Numbered from the stretch's first letter, positions 35,377 through 50,300 are shown. The stretch is 64,000 nucleotides of DNA from Symsagittifera roscoffensis (GCF_963678635.1 NC_087064.1:18956509-19020508), one strand, 5' to 3'. Notes: generated from the sequence alone by a model not told the origin. Made by a program: numbers and translations.

Positions 35377-38300
35377 GTTTGCCGCATAGTTACATAACTT
35401 ATAACTTATAACTTATAACATGGCTCATCTCCGGAAAAGGATTATCCGGCCGTCTAATTAAATAGCTAAACCAGTGAATTCAATAAACTTAACTATTGAA
35501 TTTTTCAAACACATGCATTAGTTTGAAAAACAAGGGCGGGAAAACTTACATGTATATTGTGAAATGAATAAGTTTGTTTTTAATGGCTGACAGAATACAG
35601 AGGTAATTCCTTACAAAAAGCCTTACAACTTTGAATGTAATTTGAATGTAAAATTTTAAAAAATGTATTTAAATACAAAAATTTTTGAGGACAACCCGCC
35701 CCGCCCCACCAGCATCCGCGTTTGATTATTGGAAGAAATACCAACGCAGCGAATCTGGAGATTGCGATCTATAAATGCGTATAAAAACTTAATAAAAAAC
35801 TTGATCTTTAAAAAAACAATTTCGCATTTTCTCGAAAGTGACAAAAAAACCCTTCTTCATAAGAAGTTTGAGATGCGGTCAGAAAAATAGAAGTTAATTT
35901 GAAGATTCTTCCCGCTTTGTGAGTTGTCAATACAACAGCTTCCATTAGATACTGAACACCTGAAAACTTTTTTAGAAACTTAAGAAAAGGACGTGTAGGA
36001 TCACTGATGGCGTCCCAGGCAGTAAATTTGATACATTTTGTAAATTTCCAATTCAAAATTTTGCTGTAACTGCCTGAAAAAAAAATTTTTTTCTTCGAAA
36101 CTTGAAAACGAAAAAAACTTAATTCCAAAGTTCCTAATGGTAAGCTCGGAAAAGACTTTTGATTATTATAACCGTTTGAGGAGAAGAGGTGCAAGGGGTG
36201 CAACTACCTGGAGAAGGAGCACTTCGTGAGCTTCAATCGACCAAAGCCCTGGTCCAAGGTGAAGACGTGGAGGAGTGACTTGCATCTGGACAGTGTAGAC
36301 TTCGGGCAGACTGGTATCAACCGCAAGATCAGGTGGGCCATAAGGATTCTTTGGGGGGGGGGGGGGGGTAGTGGTGGAGGATATGGGTAAACGGATACGG
36401 GTATTTCGATCTCTTACTTGCATTTGTAAGTTTTTCGACTGCCCTTCTTGAAGTTCTAGATTCTAATTAAATTTTTATTCATTTCTCATTTTATGAACAT
36501 CAAATAATTTCTGCTCGTTGATGATTTTCCGGAAAACCCAGAAATCTGTTTAAAGTTAATTGGAAACGACAGCTCGGAAAATATGTACTTACTTCATTTT
36601 GATTTTCAGCAAACACAAACTTGAAACTGCTTAACTCTATGAAGTAAATGAAAATCGAAATATCAAAAAAATGATCCCGAAAATATTGGCATTTTTTCCA
36701 CTGATGCAGTCACATGGTAATGGCGTTCGTACAACAAAATTTTAACGCCAGAACTAAAAGTATGCAATCATTGAATTAAAATTTTTGAAAGCTGCTTTGA
36801 CCGAAAGTCATCAGGCCAAAAAGTGGCGAGAAAGGAACAAAATAGCTATTCAGCTAGAGAAGTATATTGAGATTTTGCCTCTAAGTTAGGGGCGGATTTA
36901 AGGGGAAGGGGCGGACGCCACCCCCCCCCCCCCCCCCCCATCCCTCAAGGATTCGATCAAATGCCGACACAAAGGGTCCCCCCTTTGTACTATTTTGAGA
37001 TATCCATTTTTGGCTGACTGACTCTAAAATTTTTTTGAAGGCGCCTTCGAAATTTTGAGGGAGGAGCGCGCGCCGAAAAAACGAGATTTATTGGTCAAAA
37101 TTTTCCAAAAACTGCGCCTTTACGCAGATATCAAAGTAGTTGGTTGTTTTTTGAAATTATTTTTTTATGTCTCTGGTCTGGTTTAAACTCCACAGCTTAT
37201 TTGAAATATTGTTGAATTGTTCACCAAAATTCTATCTTTTTTTCTCGGTCAATTCGACTTATTTGAAAGTCGACTTAAAATTGCGAAAAAAACAACATTT
37301 TGTGATAGTGCTGAAACTGATTGGCTAATTCTAGCCGATCAGATTGAAAAAAATAGGTTCATTTCATGATGTTGAAAAAAACCCGTGATTTCCTAAAAAA
37401 TTGATTTTTTTACATTGTGGCGCCGTTGGAATATCCAGGGGGTTCAACTAAAACGAGCAACATAGTTGTTCCAATTTCGAAAAAAATGAGGAATATATAT
37501 GCCTTGGGTGGTTTTTCAATCGGAAAATTTTTACAAAATAAGTTGAAGACGCGCAAGGATCGATCCCTAAATCTTTTGATCTGGAAAACAAAATGAACAA
37601 AAAAATAAAGTCTTACGTCTCCTCATTTTACTTCGGTACTCAAAAGGCTGTTAAATTAAATCATTTATTTTACACAGAGGCAAAGCTTCGCTCCGCAACC
37701 ACTAGCGAGAACACGATAAAAAGCAGTTCTGTGAAGTGCCACAAGACTGCCCGTATCAAGGTGAAGGCCTGAAGTTTCCTTCTGCCTTTTAACGTCTATG
37801 GAAGCAGTTATAACATAAAAAAATTGAAGGTAAAATTTTTTTTTTTTAAATTTGGGATTTTTCGTGAAAGTCATGTTAAGTATCCAAGTGATACATTTCG
37901 CTCCTAGTAACAAATCAATTATGGCAAATAAGCTTCTTTCAACCAATTTGGAACGATTTCTATGAGGGATAAAATCTCCGCTTACGCGTTAATAGCGCGA
38001 AGAATATCGCGCGTCAATTGTCCCAAATTGGCCAAAATGGCAATCTTCAAACCCCCATAACTTTATCAAAAACGATCAAAGGTGAAAAACTTTTTCAAAT
38101 TTAAGCTCAGGACAGCAATACTTTTTGAATGATATTATAAAATTACGTCAAAAATTGCTAGTCAAAAAGTCGAAATTTCTCTGAAGAGAAAAAACTATCC
38201 CGAGCACAAATATTCCGTTACTTTCGTATCGGAAGTCGGAACAATGAAAAAGTATAAATAAGACTCAAATTAGTAAAAGTTTGGTTATGTCTCGAATTTG

Positions 38301-41300
38301 CTTTGCAACCAAAAGCGAGATAGAGATTATGAGTCTCACGCACTAACGACGCAGCCACGGAAGCCTAATGAAACGCAAACACTGGCCACAAATAACGCAG
38401 AGAACAGATGCTAAGAATTTCCAATGCTACAGATCGTGATTATAACAAAACTACCACCAAACAAGCGAACACTTTTAATGAACACTTATTTGCGAGTTAG
38501 GTTAGAAAAAAAAGAAGATTCGTACTAACACACTATGCTGTGAGCTAGTGCAAAAATTGAAAGCAAAAGAGGAGAAGTCAGACGATTTTTCACCTAAAAG
38601 CTAAAAAGTTTTTGTTTCAAATAACTTTTAACTAAAAGTTGAGGAAGGCCCAAAATCAATGGTTGAGAACCATGAATGTAATGGTTTTCCCATTTAGACT
38701 GGTCGGTTGCTCGAACGAGGACAGTGCTGGGTAAGTAATCAGTGGTCACCATTCATGTTTACAGTGACCATACCCATCGTAAGAAATGTGGCATGTTTCG
38801 TCACTCACTCATTTCGCCCCTCACACATTTTGCCCCACAATCATTGCTCGACTTTCTGTACAAAATATTTGGGGCGAAACGTTTTGAGGGGCGAAATGTT
38901 CCTTAAACTTGAGAGGGGCGAAATGTGTGAGGGGCAAAACGTGTGTGGATTATTTGCATACGCATAAATAAAAACAAACAAACATCATCCTTAGATTCTT
39001 AGTCGTCTATCGTTTCCTGACTTTCCTGGCTACTTTTCTATATTTCCCTTTTTCATCTGGTCTTTTCAATTTTGATTTTGTGTCTCTCCCAATCAGTGAT
39101 GTCCATTTAAAAAAATAATTTAAATTAATTTAAATGTTCATTTAAGTTTCAATTTATTTAAATGTGAAAGTATGAGCCCACACAACTAAAATTGAAAAAA
39201 AAAATACAAATTGCTCGGGCGGTGTTCGATCCGACGTCAAAGTACACAGTTTCGTTATGTCAATTAATTTCACTTTTTCCAGTTTAACGGAAAAAAGCGA
39301 GCAATCTAAGTTTTCACGACAAAATTGTTAAAAGTTTGTTGCAAGTAGATATGCAAAAAGTATTTATGCATATTTATTTTTTTTTTAAAACAGACTTAAG
39401 AAAAACTTTAAATAGTTCAGAAACATTTAAATTGATGCCAACATTTTTTATAATTTTCTTGAACAATTTAAATTTCAATTTTAATTTTTATTATTTTTTA
39501 AATGGACATAACTGCTCCCAATTGATTTTGGTGCATTTGAAAACTTAACTAGTCTTATGAATGGTAAAGTTGAGCAAAAACGAAATCATTTGGTTGATTT
39601 TTTAAGACTCATCAGAATTGAAGACCAGACTTAGACAACCCTTTCTTTCAACATTTTTATATTGTCTGCATTCCCATTTTGTTCATTATTGCGTACAGTC
39701 GGCTTTTGTTTCCAGTTTCAAAATGACTTTTAACTTACTCGATCTTTATCCGGTTTAGCAATACTTTTGTTGAAAAAGAACGACGGAATGAAATGTCAGA
39801 TATGTTTCTCCTAACAAAAATTATGGTGGCGTACCATTACGTATTTATCTCTTTAAGTATTCTTTCTGAATTTTCGTTCCGGTCGAGCTCTTAGTTTAAA
39901 ATATGTAATACGCAAGTTCGAACAAATTTATCAGCTAAATTATCAGAAAATAATCAAAATGTGAATATTAAAAAAGATCTATGTGTACTATATGATACGC
40001 TCCTTGTAAAAAATCTTACTATATGAGACGCCCCCTGGTAAGACTGGCTCTAAATAAACTTTTAAAACAAACTTTCCACAGAAAAAAAAAACAAAAATTC
40101 TAAATTGAAACTGGAAACAACTTATTGTTCTGCAACGGCACTGTCTACTCGCACTATTTCTTTGAGCTGCATTTGCATAAAGAAACAACAACCCCTCCCC
40201 AGACCAGATTTGTGTAAGTGAGTACACGCGTGTGCACTGTAGGGTGGTGAGCGAGGTGGGAGGGATTGAGAAGACTGCTCAGTTGACCATAGTGGCCGAT
40301 GACACACACCCTCTGGTGGTGGTGGAACACTTATTGGATGACTGGAAACTGGACCTGCCCAACATCTGCATCAGTGTCATAGGCATGAAAATACACCACA
40401 CCCAGCGTACCGGGGGGTTGCCATTTTTTTTGAAGAGTCCTCCCCCTTTGGATACTATGACGACAGTCATTTCTGAACGACCAAATTATAACAAATCGTA
40501 CAAAAAGTCAGTGGTGTTAATAGATACAATTTTAGTAAGCATGAAAACCAAATCGTTCAAAAATTTGCAGCCAGTGGCGCCAAATATACAATTTTCTTGC
40601 TGAGCGACCATTTCGTGACTTTGACTGTTCCAGGCACTACTGGGAAACACGTGGTGATGCCTCCGCGGTACCTGGCCAGACTGAAGCAGGGATTGTTGTC
40701 TGCCGTCAGCTCCACCTCCTGCTGGGTGCTCACAGGGGGAACGAACCAGGGTCAGTAAAATACACATTTTTAATATGAGGAAAACCCTCGTGGCCGAAGA
40801 ACCTAATGACTGAAAATTATTCTCGCCAATCAGAAAACAGTATTCACAAACTCGCGAACAATTAGCTTGAAATGATGATCAACGAAATTTCTACCATCAA
40901 AAAGACGGCAATGGCTTGGAAATTTTGTGCATTTGGCCCCTAATTGTTATTGCCAATTAATTATTACCAAGCTAAATGATTCTGAGTAATGAAAAGGCAC
41001 GCCAAAAATGCCTCATCATTGTTTGAAATTCGCTCTAAAAACGCTTGAAATTAATCATAGATTAAAAAAATTATGTTGGAGCTATTATTCAACTTTGCTT
41101 GGAATATCCAGGAGTGGACGCCATCGCATGTGATGCTCTGAAGAATGCCCAACTGACTAGCTGGATGGGAACCCAGGACGCCCCGGAGTTCGAGATACTG
41201 GGAATTGTGAACTGGAACTGCATTTCCCAGCACCAACACATCAGTCGCTGGGCATTCGATACAAACAACCAAAGCACAGCCAACAAAAAATACAGCAAGG

Positions 41301-44300
41301 GTGAAAATAACCCAAATGAAGTGGAGCCGTTTGAGTACCACGTCAGAAAAGCCACTTTCGATTCAACCACAGGTATAAATTATTTGCAAATGTCGTTCAT
41401 GAATATTTAGAAATCTATTACAAATGCTAGTATAAAAAACGTGCTGTGTTTTTTGACGGAGGTGGTTATTCATGTCCGTTACGTTTCGCTGAAGACTCAG
41501 TTGGTTTCAAGCTCTAATTCATTTTATTGGTGTCTAGTTGAGAACTTTATGATCAGTTTTTTCCCTCAGTTTGCGCTATTTTATTCTCGCGGATTAACCG
41601 TAAAAAAAACTGGAAATTAAGCGTGCAAAAATGTCAAAACTAACAGTGTGTTACAATAAATGTAATAAAAAAAAGATCTTTTTTTTCTAAAATTTGAGAT
41701 CTTTTGTGAAAATCATCCCCCCACACGCCGTATAAAGTATAAAAGGATAGATTTCGCTCCTTGCAACAAATCAATTATGGCAAATAAGCTTCTTCAACCA
41801 ATTTTGAACGATTTCTAAGACGGATTAAACCTCCGCTTACGCGTTAATAGCGCGCAACATATCACGCGTTAATTGTCCCAAATTAGTAATCTTTAAACCC
41901 CCATAACTTAACAAAGTATAATCACAGGTAAAATATCTTTTCAATTTCAAGCTCAAGACAACAACATATTTTGATTGACATCATAAAAATTGGTCAAAAA
42001 TGGCTAGTTAAAAAGTCGAAATTTGTCTGAAAAATAAACCTAACCCGAGCACAAATATTCCGTTACTTTCGTTACGAAAACAGTAACAATAATTTTGTGA
42101 AGAGAGATATTTTGCTCTACAGAAATTTATCATGAGTTGCGTTTTCATTATCAATTATAAAAATCTACAGCGGACAATTATTAGTTCAATGCATAGTCAA
42201 ATCGGCGATTGTTTCCCCCCTTAATTCTGGTTGCCAAACTTTTCCAAAGGGTCCCCCTTTGGTATATATTTACGACATTCATTTTTCGTGAACAACCTCA
42301 AAATATTTCTAAAAGCAAATAAAACTATTTTTGAGGGGGGAGCGCGCGCCGAAAAAAGCGACTTTTTTTGGTCAAAGTTTTCCGAAAAATGCCTAAAAAC
42401 GCCTTTTTGGCCTGTGTTTTGAAACATTTGCCTGCGGCGAAGAAAAATTTTCACAAAATACAGTTGTTGTACTTTTATAGGAAAGCTCGGAAAATCAAAT
42501 TGGTCGACCTAAAAAAAAGTTGACAAAATTATTTGAAAAAACCGCCGCCCTAGAAAAATTTCTGCGCACGCCACTGATGAAACAACTCATGATGCATAAA
42601 AATTCCAACACTCTCATCTAAAAAATATTTATTGTTCAAGACGGGATTTGAGCGGTAGCCTGTTCATAATTATGCAAAGAGAGATACAGTGCTGATTTAA
42701 ATTATCCGGACAAAACGAACAAAACTTGAAATTTCCAACATGTTTTTCTCAAACTGGGTTATGATTAAACAAAAAGTGAAGAGAATAAAAGTTGCTTAAA
42801 ATTTCACCAGAATTATTATGGTGCCATTTTTTCTCCGAAATTTTCAACAAAAATTTTACCCCAAAAATGGGTTATTTGGTTTTTTTCAAAACAATCAAAA
42901 ATTACATTGAAACTACTTTGTTATTTGATAAGAAGATTATATCACAAGAAGCTTCTTACACAGCCCAACAAAATTCTAGAAAGGTTAAATATCCAAAAAC
43001 CTGTATAAAAGAAACTATTTTTGCCTGATTTTTAAATAACGTGATTTTTACTGTATAAAACCCAAAATCTTTGATTGAAAACAAAATTTAAACATTTTAT
43101 TCAAATATTTGGAGATTTAACCCTTGTAGAAATTTGTTGGGCTGTAGAAGAAACTTCTTGTGATATATATTCCTCATCAATTAACAAAGTAGTTTCATTT
43201 TATTTCTTGATTTTCTGAAAAAAGACCCATTTTTGGTGTAAAATTTAGGTTGAGAAATTCGGAGAAAAAATTGCACTATATTAATTGCGATGAAAGAACT
43301 TTTGTGTTCTTCACTTTTTGCCAAATCTTAACCCAATTTGAAATAAAAACGTGTTTGAAAAATCAAGTTTTATTCATTTTGTCCAGATAATTTAAATCAG
43401 CACTGTAGTTTTGATTCGAAAAAAAACTGGTATTTATCAAATTTTACCATCAATCTAAACTTTGTTAATAAATGAAAAACGATGATAACGTTTTAATCTC
43501 AGAACCACGTAATAAAATTGTTACAGTGCAAGTCCCACAAAGGCTGGCCTTTCTGCGCTTTCTATGTTTACATGTAAACTGATACATGTAAACTGAGTAC
43601 TTGACTTTTTCGAATAATTGAATAAAAAAAAACTTTTTTTTTAAATTGGGCGTTTTTAGACATCCAATGTCTCAATATACCGAGGAGATACTAACCGAAT
43701 CGCTTTTCTGCCCTAAATTCCTCCTAATCAAAACAATAGGTTAGCATGCCAAATAAAACACGGAGTGATGATAACACGAAAGCAAAGTAAACGTTTGGTT
43801 CAAATTATTATCACATTTTGTTGTCTTTCGGCATAATTTTTCTCAGTCATCACCCATTGGCCCTCTCCGACCGCTGCCTCCCCCAGGGTTGTGTTGCATG
43901 ACATGGTCTATCCAGCTGAGAAAGAGACCCACTCGAACAAAGTAGCTCCCTGGCCCGTACCCCTCCTCATTGTGTTCCTGATAAAAACATAATTTTTCTG
44001 TAAATTGACAGTTCTGCCCCTTCAATTCTGTTTGCCAAACATTTCTAAAGAGTACTCGCTACTATGTCCTTAAGTACTACCCATTTTACGATATCCAGTT
44101 CTGACCAACCAAGCCTAAAATTTTACTGATCTAAGAGAACTCGGAATATTAATTTGATATCCTAAAGGTTGGCAAAGTTGTTTTGAAGCCCCTTGAGGCA
44201 TAGTTGTTTTGTACTGTGCCTGATTTCGGTTGCGAGAATAGGTGGCAACTCCGTAAAGACATCGGGGAGGTTCCAGAAATTCCTCGCAGTCTAGAATGTA

Positions 44301-47300
44301 GAGTGGTCCTCCCTCGTCCATCACTGCAATGTGTGCGTCATCGCCCAACAGTGGACTGGTGCATACAAGGTCATGTCTAAAAATAAAATAATTGGTAGCA
44401 ATGTAGTTGTTTGGAGTCCTTTTACTTTTTCAATTCACAAGATTGTTAATGTCGCAGCATTAATAAATCATCGCGGACCAAGTTACCAGACTTGAGCATA
44501 ACACATGCAGGCCCTACGCCTTGAATTTGCCATTTAAATTTAGTCGTGAGATTTTACACTTGGTCTATTAAGGGGAAAACTGTTCACATGGCCCCTCGTC
44601 GCAACACTCGAAGTTAAACACGGCTATTTATAATATCTCAATCGGGTAGGAGAATTGACTCTAAATTTTTAAAATGAAACTTGAAATGAAAGTAGCCAGT
44701 TGCTGCGTAATAATCACAGAATATTTCGATCAGAATATTTTTTTGATCAGTCTATAATGGCTAGTTGGCATGTAATGAATGAGCGTTTTGGGTTCATAAC
44801 GTACATTCCCGCATCCAGTTTCAAGCGTTAAAAATCGATTATAATATGATTTTAGCACCAGTGTTACAAATATTGAGACAAAAATTGATTTTAATCAATT
44901 AATAATCGATTATAATCTCTCTTTTGAAATCAAATATCATCAATTATAATACATTGATAACCGAATCATAACAATTATAACATATAACCGAATTTCTATC
45001 TGACTTGTTTTGAACAAGAAATCGACTATAATCGATTATAATTGTTTATAATCCCTTCTGTTTGCACCTTTTGACTTCAACCTTCCACCTGAATTGCTTA
45101 TATTTTATGCTTTTCGTAAACGTTGCTTTATAAAAAAAATGGGAAAATTGTTTAAGCAGTTTTCAAATCAATTCAAATTTATAACATGTTTTTCATTTCT
45201 TCTTGATTATAATTGTTTCATGATGCCTATTTTAAATTTTTTTGACCACCAAAATATCAGCACACTGCTTGAGTTTGATGGTTTTTTATAGAAGAGTTAT
45301 ATTTCACCTACCGCGGGATTCTTTCAACTAATATGAAGGGGTCTCTATGAAACTAATGAACCAAAGAGCAACAAGACAGCTCACTTTTCGAGATTTTTGA
45401 CGAAAAATAAATATAATCTACTATAATAGATTTCAATAAAAGAGTTTATAAGCGATTATATGAAATTTTAATAGATTTTAAGAAAAGAGATTAAAAGAGA
45501 TTATAATAGATTGTAAGCGATTATAAGAGATTTTAGGAAAAATTATAATCAATTATAATTGATTATAACTTATTATAATGACACAAAAAATGTTATCATT
45601 GTAATAGATCATAAGCGATTATAAAAGATTTTAGGAAAAATAAAAATCAATTATCATTGATTATGACTTAATTATAATGACACAAAAACGTTACCATTGT
45701 AATGGATTATAAATCGTTTAAACACATAAATTTGGCGCTTATAATTAATTATAATTTTGACAAAAGTGCAATTATAATTGTAATATAATCAAATACTTTC
45801 TCTTTTTACTGAGTTAGTAGTTCAGTGCGCACTGTGTTAGTTCAGTTAGTAGTTGAGTTACTAGTTCAGTGCGCGCAGTGGTTAGTAGTTCAGTGCGCGC
45901 TTTACCGTGCTCGTTTCTTTCCACATCTCAAGAGCAACTTTTTATTCCGACTTTTGTAACGAAAGTGATGGAACATTTGTGCGCTGTGGTAGTTGAGTTA
46001 GTCTTTCAGTGCGCGCAGTGGTTAGTAGTTCAGTGCGCGCTTTTACCGTGCTCTTTTTTCCGACACCTCAAGAGCAACGTTTTATTCCGACTTTTTTAAC
46101 GAAAGTGATGGAACATTTGATGGAACATTTGTGCTCGGGGTGGTTTTTTTCTGCAGACGAAAATCGACTTTTTAACTAGCAATTTTTGGCCCAATTTTTA
46201 TATCATTCAAATGGTGTTGTTTTCTTAAGTTTAAATTTAAGAAGACATTTCACTTTTGATCATTTTTTGTGAAGTTATGGGGGTTTAAAGATTGCCATTT
46301 TGAGACAATTAACGCGCGATATGTTTCGCTCTATTAACGCGTAAGAGGAGATTTAGTCCCTCTTAGAAATCGTTCCAAATTGTTTGAAGGAAACTTATTT
46401 GCCATAATTGATTTCTTACTAGGAACAAAATCGATCTCTTCGTATTTTAAATGGTTTGTCGGAGGATTATTTGCACAAAAATCCCTATTTAAAAAATTTA
46501 ATTTTTTTCATTTTATTTTATTTTTTCGGATCTTGTCAACTACTTCCTCCCTATGGTATCATGTGACGAATCACACCCCCCATAAAAAAGAATTGAACAG
46601 TTAAGCATATACGAATTTTGCACTTTGTTAATTAGAGGTGAATCGCTTTTTGACTTTAAACCTTAGACATCGATTCTTTTTAGATGGTCTAAAACTATGG
46701 CTTTCATTATAACGATATGATAATAGAAATACCAAAACTCATTTTCAACTAGACCGCCCATCATAGAAATAGTTAACAAGATCCATTTTTCATGTTATTA
46801 CTGCTCCATAAATCTTAAAAGGCAGTCTTATTTGTATCTGACAATTCTGTTTCCAATGTTCAATTAACAAAGATATGGGCATGCGGGCTAATTTAGATAT
46901 TCCAAATAGTAGCGGATTTAAGGTGAGACGCCCCTTCTTTCAGGGATTCGACGCCCTACCGACCCAAAGTCTTTATAGTGATTTGGGAGAGCTCAGATGA
47001 TCAATTTGGTTGACCTAAAAATTCGCCCCCCCTTTTTTTAAAAATCCCCCCTCAAGAAATTCCTAGATCACGCCTGATGGTGGAGGGGGCGGGGTGGATT
47101 TTTGAAAGTTTTTCGAAACTTTTGTTGACTTTTTGCTTTTGGATCTTTTTTTAGGTCGACCAAATTGATTTTACGAGCTCTCCATTATCACTAAAAAGAC
47201 CTTGTCTTGGCCAATTTTTTAACGCCGCAGGCAAATTTTTGAAAAAAAACACTACAAAAAACATTCTGAAAATATTTAACAGCGACGAACTTTTGAGGAC

Positions 47301-50300
47301 TCAAGCCATACTTTTTACTGACCGTGCGTGGGTAGGGGGATGTTAAGAAACTTACACGTTGAGCACCCCTCCCCCACCCTGTTCAATTGTGAAAAAAACA
47401 TTGGGGAGTTTAAACTGTAAATAGGGGGAGTGGGGTTGATGACCTTAGTAAACATGAAGTTGGGGTGGGGTAAACGTATTTGAGTTTTTACAATGTTTTT
47501 TTTTCATCTCCTCGCTTATCTCGCTTAATTTACAATTTTGTGTTGGAACGATTGGTTTTTTTTGTATTATGGATTGCTTAAGAGGGCAATTTATATTTTC
47601 CAAAAACTTCTCGCAGGAACTCATTTGTCAAAAAACCAACAAATTAATTTTAAAAAAAGAAGATAAGCCAAGATAATTAAAACCCAACGACCTCAGTGCC
47701 GAAAATTTACCAAAAGTTTTATGAATATCATTAAAAACAATACAGTAAAGGCAAAAACAGTAACCATGCTAATAATTAAGGATGCAGTGGTACACTGACC
47801 ATGCAATGCAAATACAGGCAAATTCAGTAACCATGATATAAATTAACCATGCAGTGACACACAGACAATGCATAATTGTTCCAACAATGTACAAAAATAA
47901 CGGAAATTTGTGCTCGGGTGTGTTTTTTTTTCTTCAGACAAATTTTGACTTTCTAACTAGCCATTTTAGACGGAATTTTTTATATCATTCGAAAGCTATT
48001 GTTGTCCTGAGCTTAAATTTGAAAATATATATATTTCACATATGTTCATTTTTGTCTTAAATTATGGGGGTTTAAAGATTACGAACTTGAGACAATTAAC
48101 GCGCGATATATATCGCGCTATTAACGCGTAAGCGGAGATTTATTCCGTCTTAGAAATCGTTCCAAAATGGTTGAAAGAAGCCTATTTGCCATTATTGATT
48201 TGTTAATAGGAGCAAAATCGTTCACTTTGTTTTGCAGTTAATATGGCATTTGGGGGGATGTTTTCACAAAAAAGCTCGAACTTCTAAAATAAACGTAATG
48301 TTTTTTTTTATTAAAATTTTTCATATTACTACTGCTTTATAGACCTTAAAAGGCAGTCGGAACATTCAGGGCTTCGCCCTGATTCGAGCAGTCTTGTTAA
48401 CCATCTAGGAAAAAAGTTGTTTACGAGAAAAAAGTCTACTAACCGATTGCAATACCCTCTTTATCGCAAGGGTACAAAACCTTTGGAGATCGAGAGGTTA
48501 CGCTATTTGATATGATTTTATTCTAGAAAACAATCGTAAAAATTAATAGTTTTTAAATGTAACTTTCACTTTCTCACGAGGTAACTATAATGGTAACTAT
48601 ATACAGCTTTTTTTACGGAATGAAATCGCGTGAAAAATCCAAACACGCCATTGTTCCTTCCTAATCTATGTTGAGGTGGTCGAAACTTCAACTGCCGTAT
48701 TTAAGCCATTAGTTACGAATTCTTGGGCGTTTATTTGCCCCCCCCTTTCGCGCGTAGTTTGGTTGTTCAAAACCGGATGTCACAAAATAGCACCCATTTG
48801 AGACCCTTAGGATAGCGAGAAAATCAAGTTCGGCATCCTCCAGCGGGTAAAATCAATTCTTGATTGCAAAACACTCCGGTGATGATTAGTTTAAAACTTC
48901 AAACCTGCAGCATGATTTTGGATTGTACGTTTTGGAATTTAATTTGAATCGTGAACGTTTTTTTGGTGCTATTTATCATCATCGCTCTAATTGAAAAATT
49001 TTACGAGCAATTGAGAAAAAATCTTCGAATAGGAGTAGCAGACAAAGGCATGACTTTACCTGCAGAAGTTGAATTGAAAGAGACCGTATGTCTCGAAAGG
49101 AATCTGTTTGAAAAAAGTCTCCTGAAGAGTAGGTGGGAAAGAGTAGGACCGCGAGGAGGTTGCACCCATTCCACAGAAGCCGAGGAAAGTACTGGGCATA
49201 TCGTCTGGCCGAATGAGGTCTGGGCAGATGGGGAGAGCTATCTGATTTCCGTGAGCTATGGGACTTCTGGTTCGCACGAGAGCCAAGTCATTCACTGGCG
49301 TATCGCTGAACTCAAATCTAAAACATATAACCTCAACTACCCACTTTATCCTCTACACGTTATTGACAATAGAGGTTTTTCAAAGCAAATTTTCAAAACT
49401 TTAATCAATCCGCAAAGATTTTTTAATAGGACATCACACTCATTTTTGCTCATTTCTTCCTTTGTGCACCCACAATCTCACCCTTGGAAAAGCGTCGTCA
49501 CAAAATTTTAAATAATGAGTTAACTAAAAGGGCGACTTGAAGCTGATTTTTTTTGGTTCGCAATATGATTGTTGGTTCAATTTTGCTCAATTAAAGCTTC
49601 ACATTGACTACATATAATATCTCTTCTAACCCTGGTGCGATGAACACCGCGTCCGCAAAGTAGTTTGTCAAGAACGAATCAGGCACTGAGTGGTCCCCAA
49701 CCTCCACAGTCAACTGCCGTGCTACAACAAGGAAGATTATCTTCATTCACAGACATGCTTTCAGATTGAAGGTCCTTCAGATACATTTTTTTTACAGCCG
49801 TCAACATAAAATGAGAGCGCATATCAGCGTAGGGTTTTGACAGAGTCATATATTGCCTGCGAGATATTAAGAATTATAAGAAACTAGCTGCCGACGTGCC
49901 GATACCAGAATCAAAGCAAAACCAGCAATAGCCGGTTGCTGTAATAGTAGCACATATTCATGACATGAATTGTCTCACATGAATTAAAGAAAAATGCGGT
50001 TCATCAAATTGTCTTAAATAGCACAGAAGGTTCCAATCATGGTCATTTTTACATTAAAAAACTAAAGGATCAATTAGGTGACCTGGCTAGGATCGAGGCT
50101 AGATCTGTTGCTGTAAGCTTTAGTCACCCTCAGGGAAAACATGCCAAAAACGTCGACAATAAAATTACATTTTAAGCTTGCAGTTCAAAATTAGTATCAG
50201 TTAAAATAGTTGAACATTGAAACAACGCACCTCAATTCCGACAAAAAGAACACCTGTTTGAAGCCTGTATTTGTACGAATAGCTGTATTTGAACAAGACT

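Noticed and set aside
40232-40603. Single-exon reading of the 123-codon ORF
   Set aside because: Read-through past CATCA|GTGTCA departs from TRPM similarity; splicing to 40634 restores it.
44595-44640. GAAGTTAAACACGG block resembling the 5S rRNA internal region
   Set aside because: The rest of a 5S gene (A box, stem ends) is absent; a short chance match or relic.
48951-49511. 186-codon + strand ORF
   Set aside because: Overlaps protease homolog exon 4 on the other strand; its composition follows from that exon and it has no recognisable domain.
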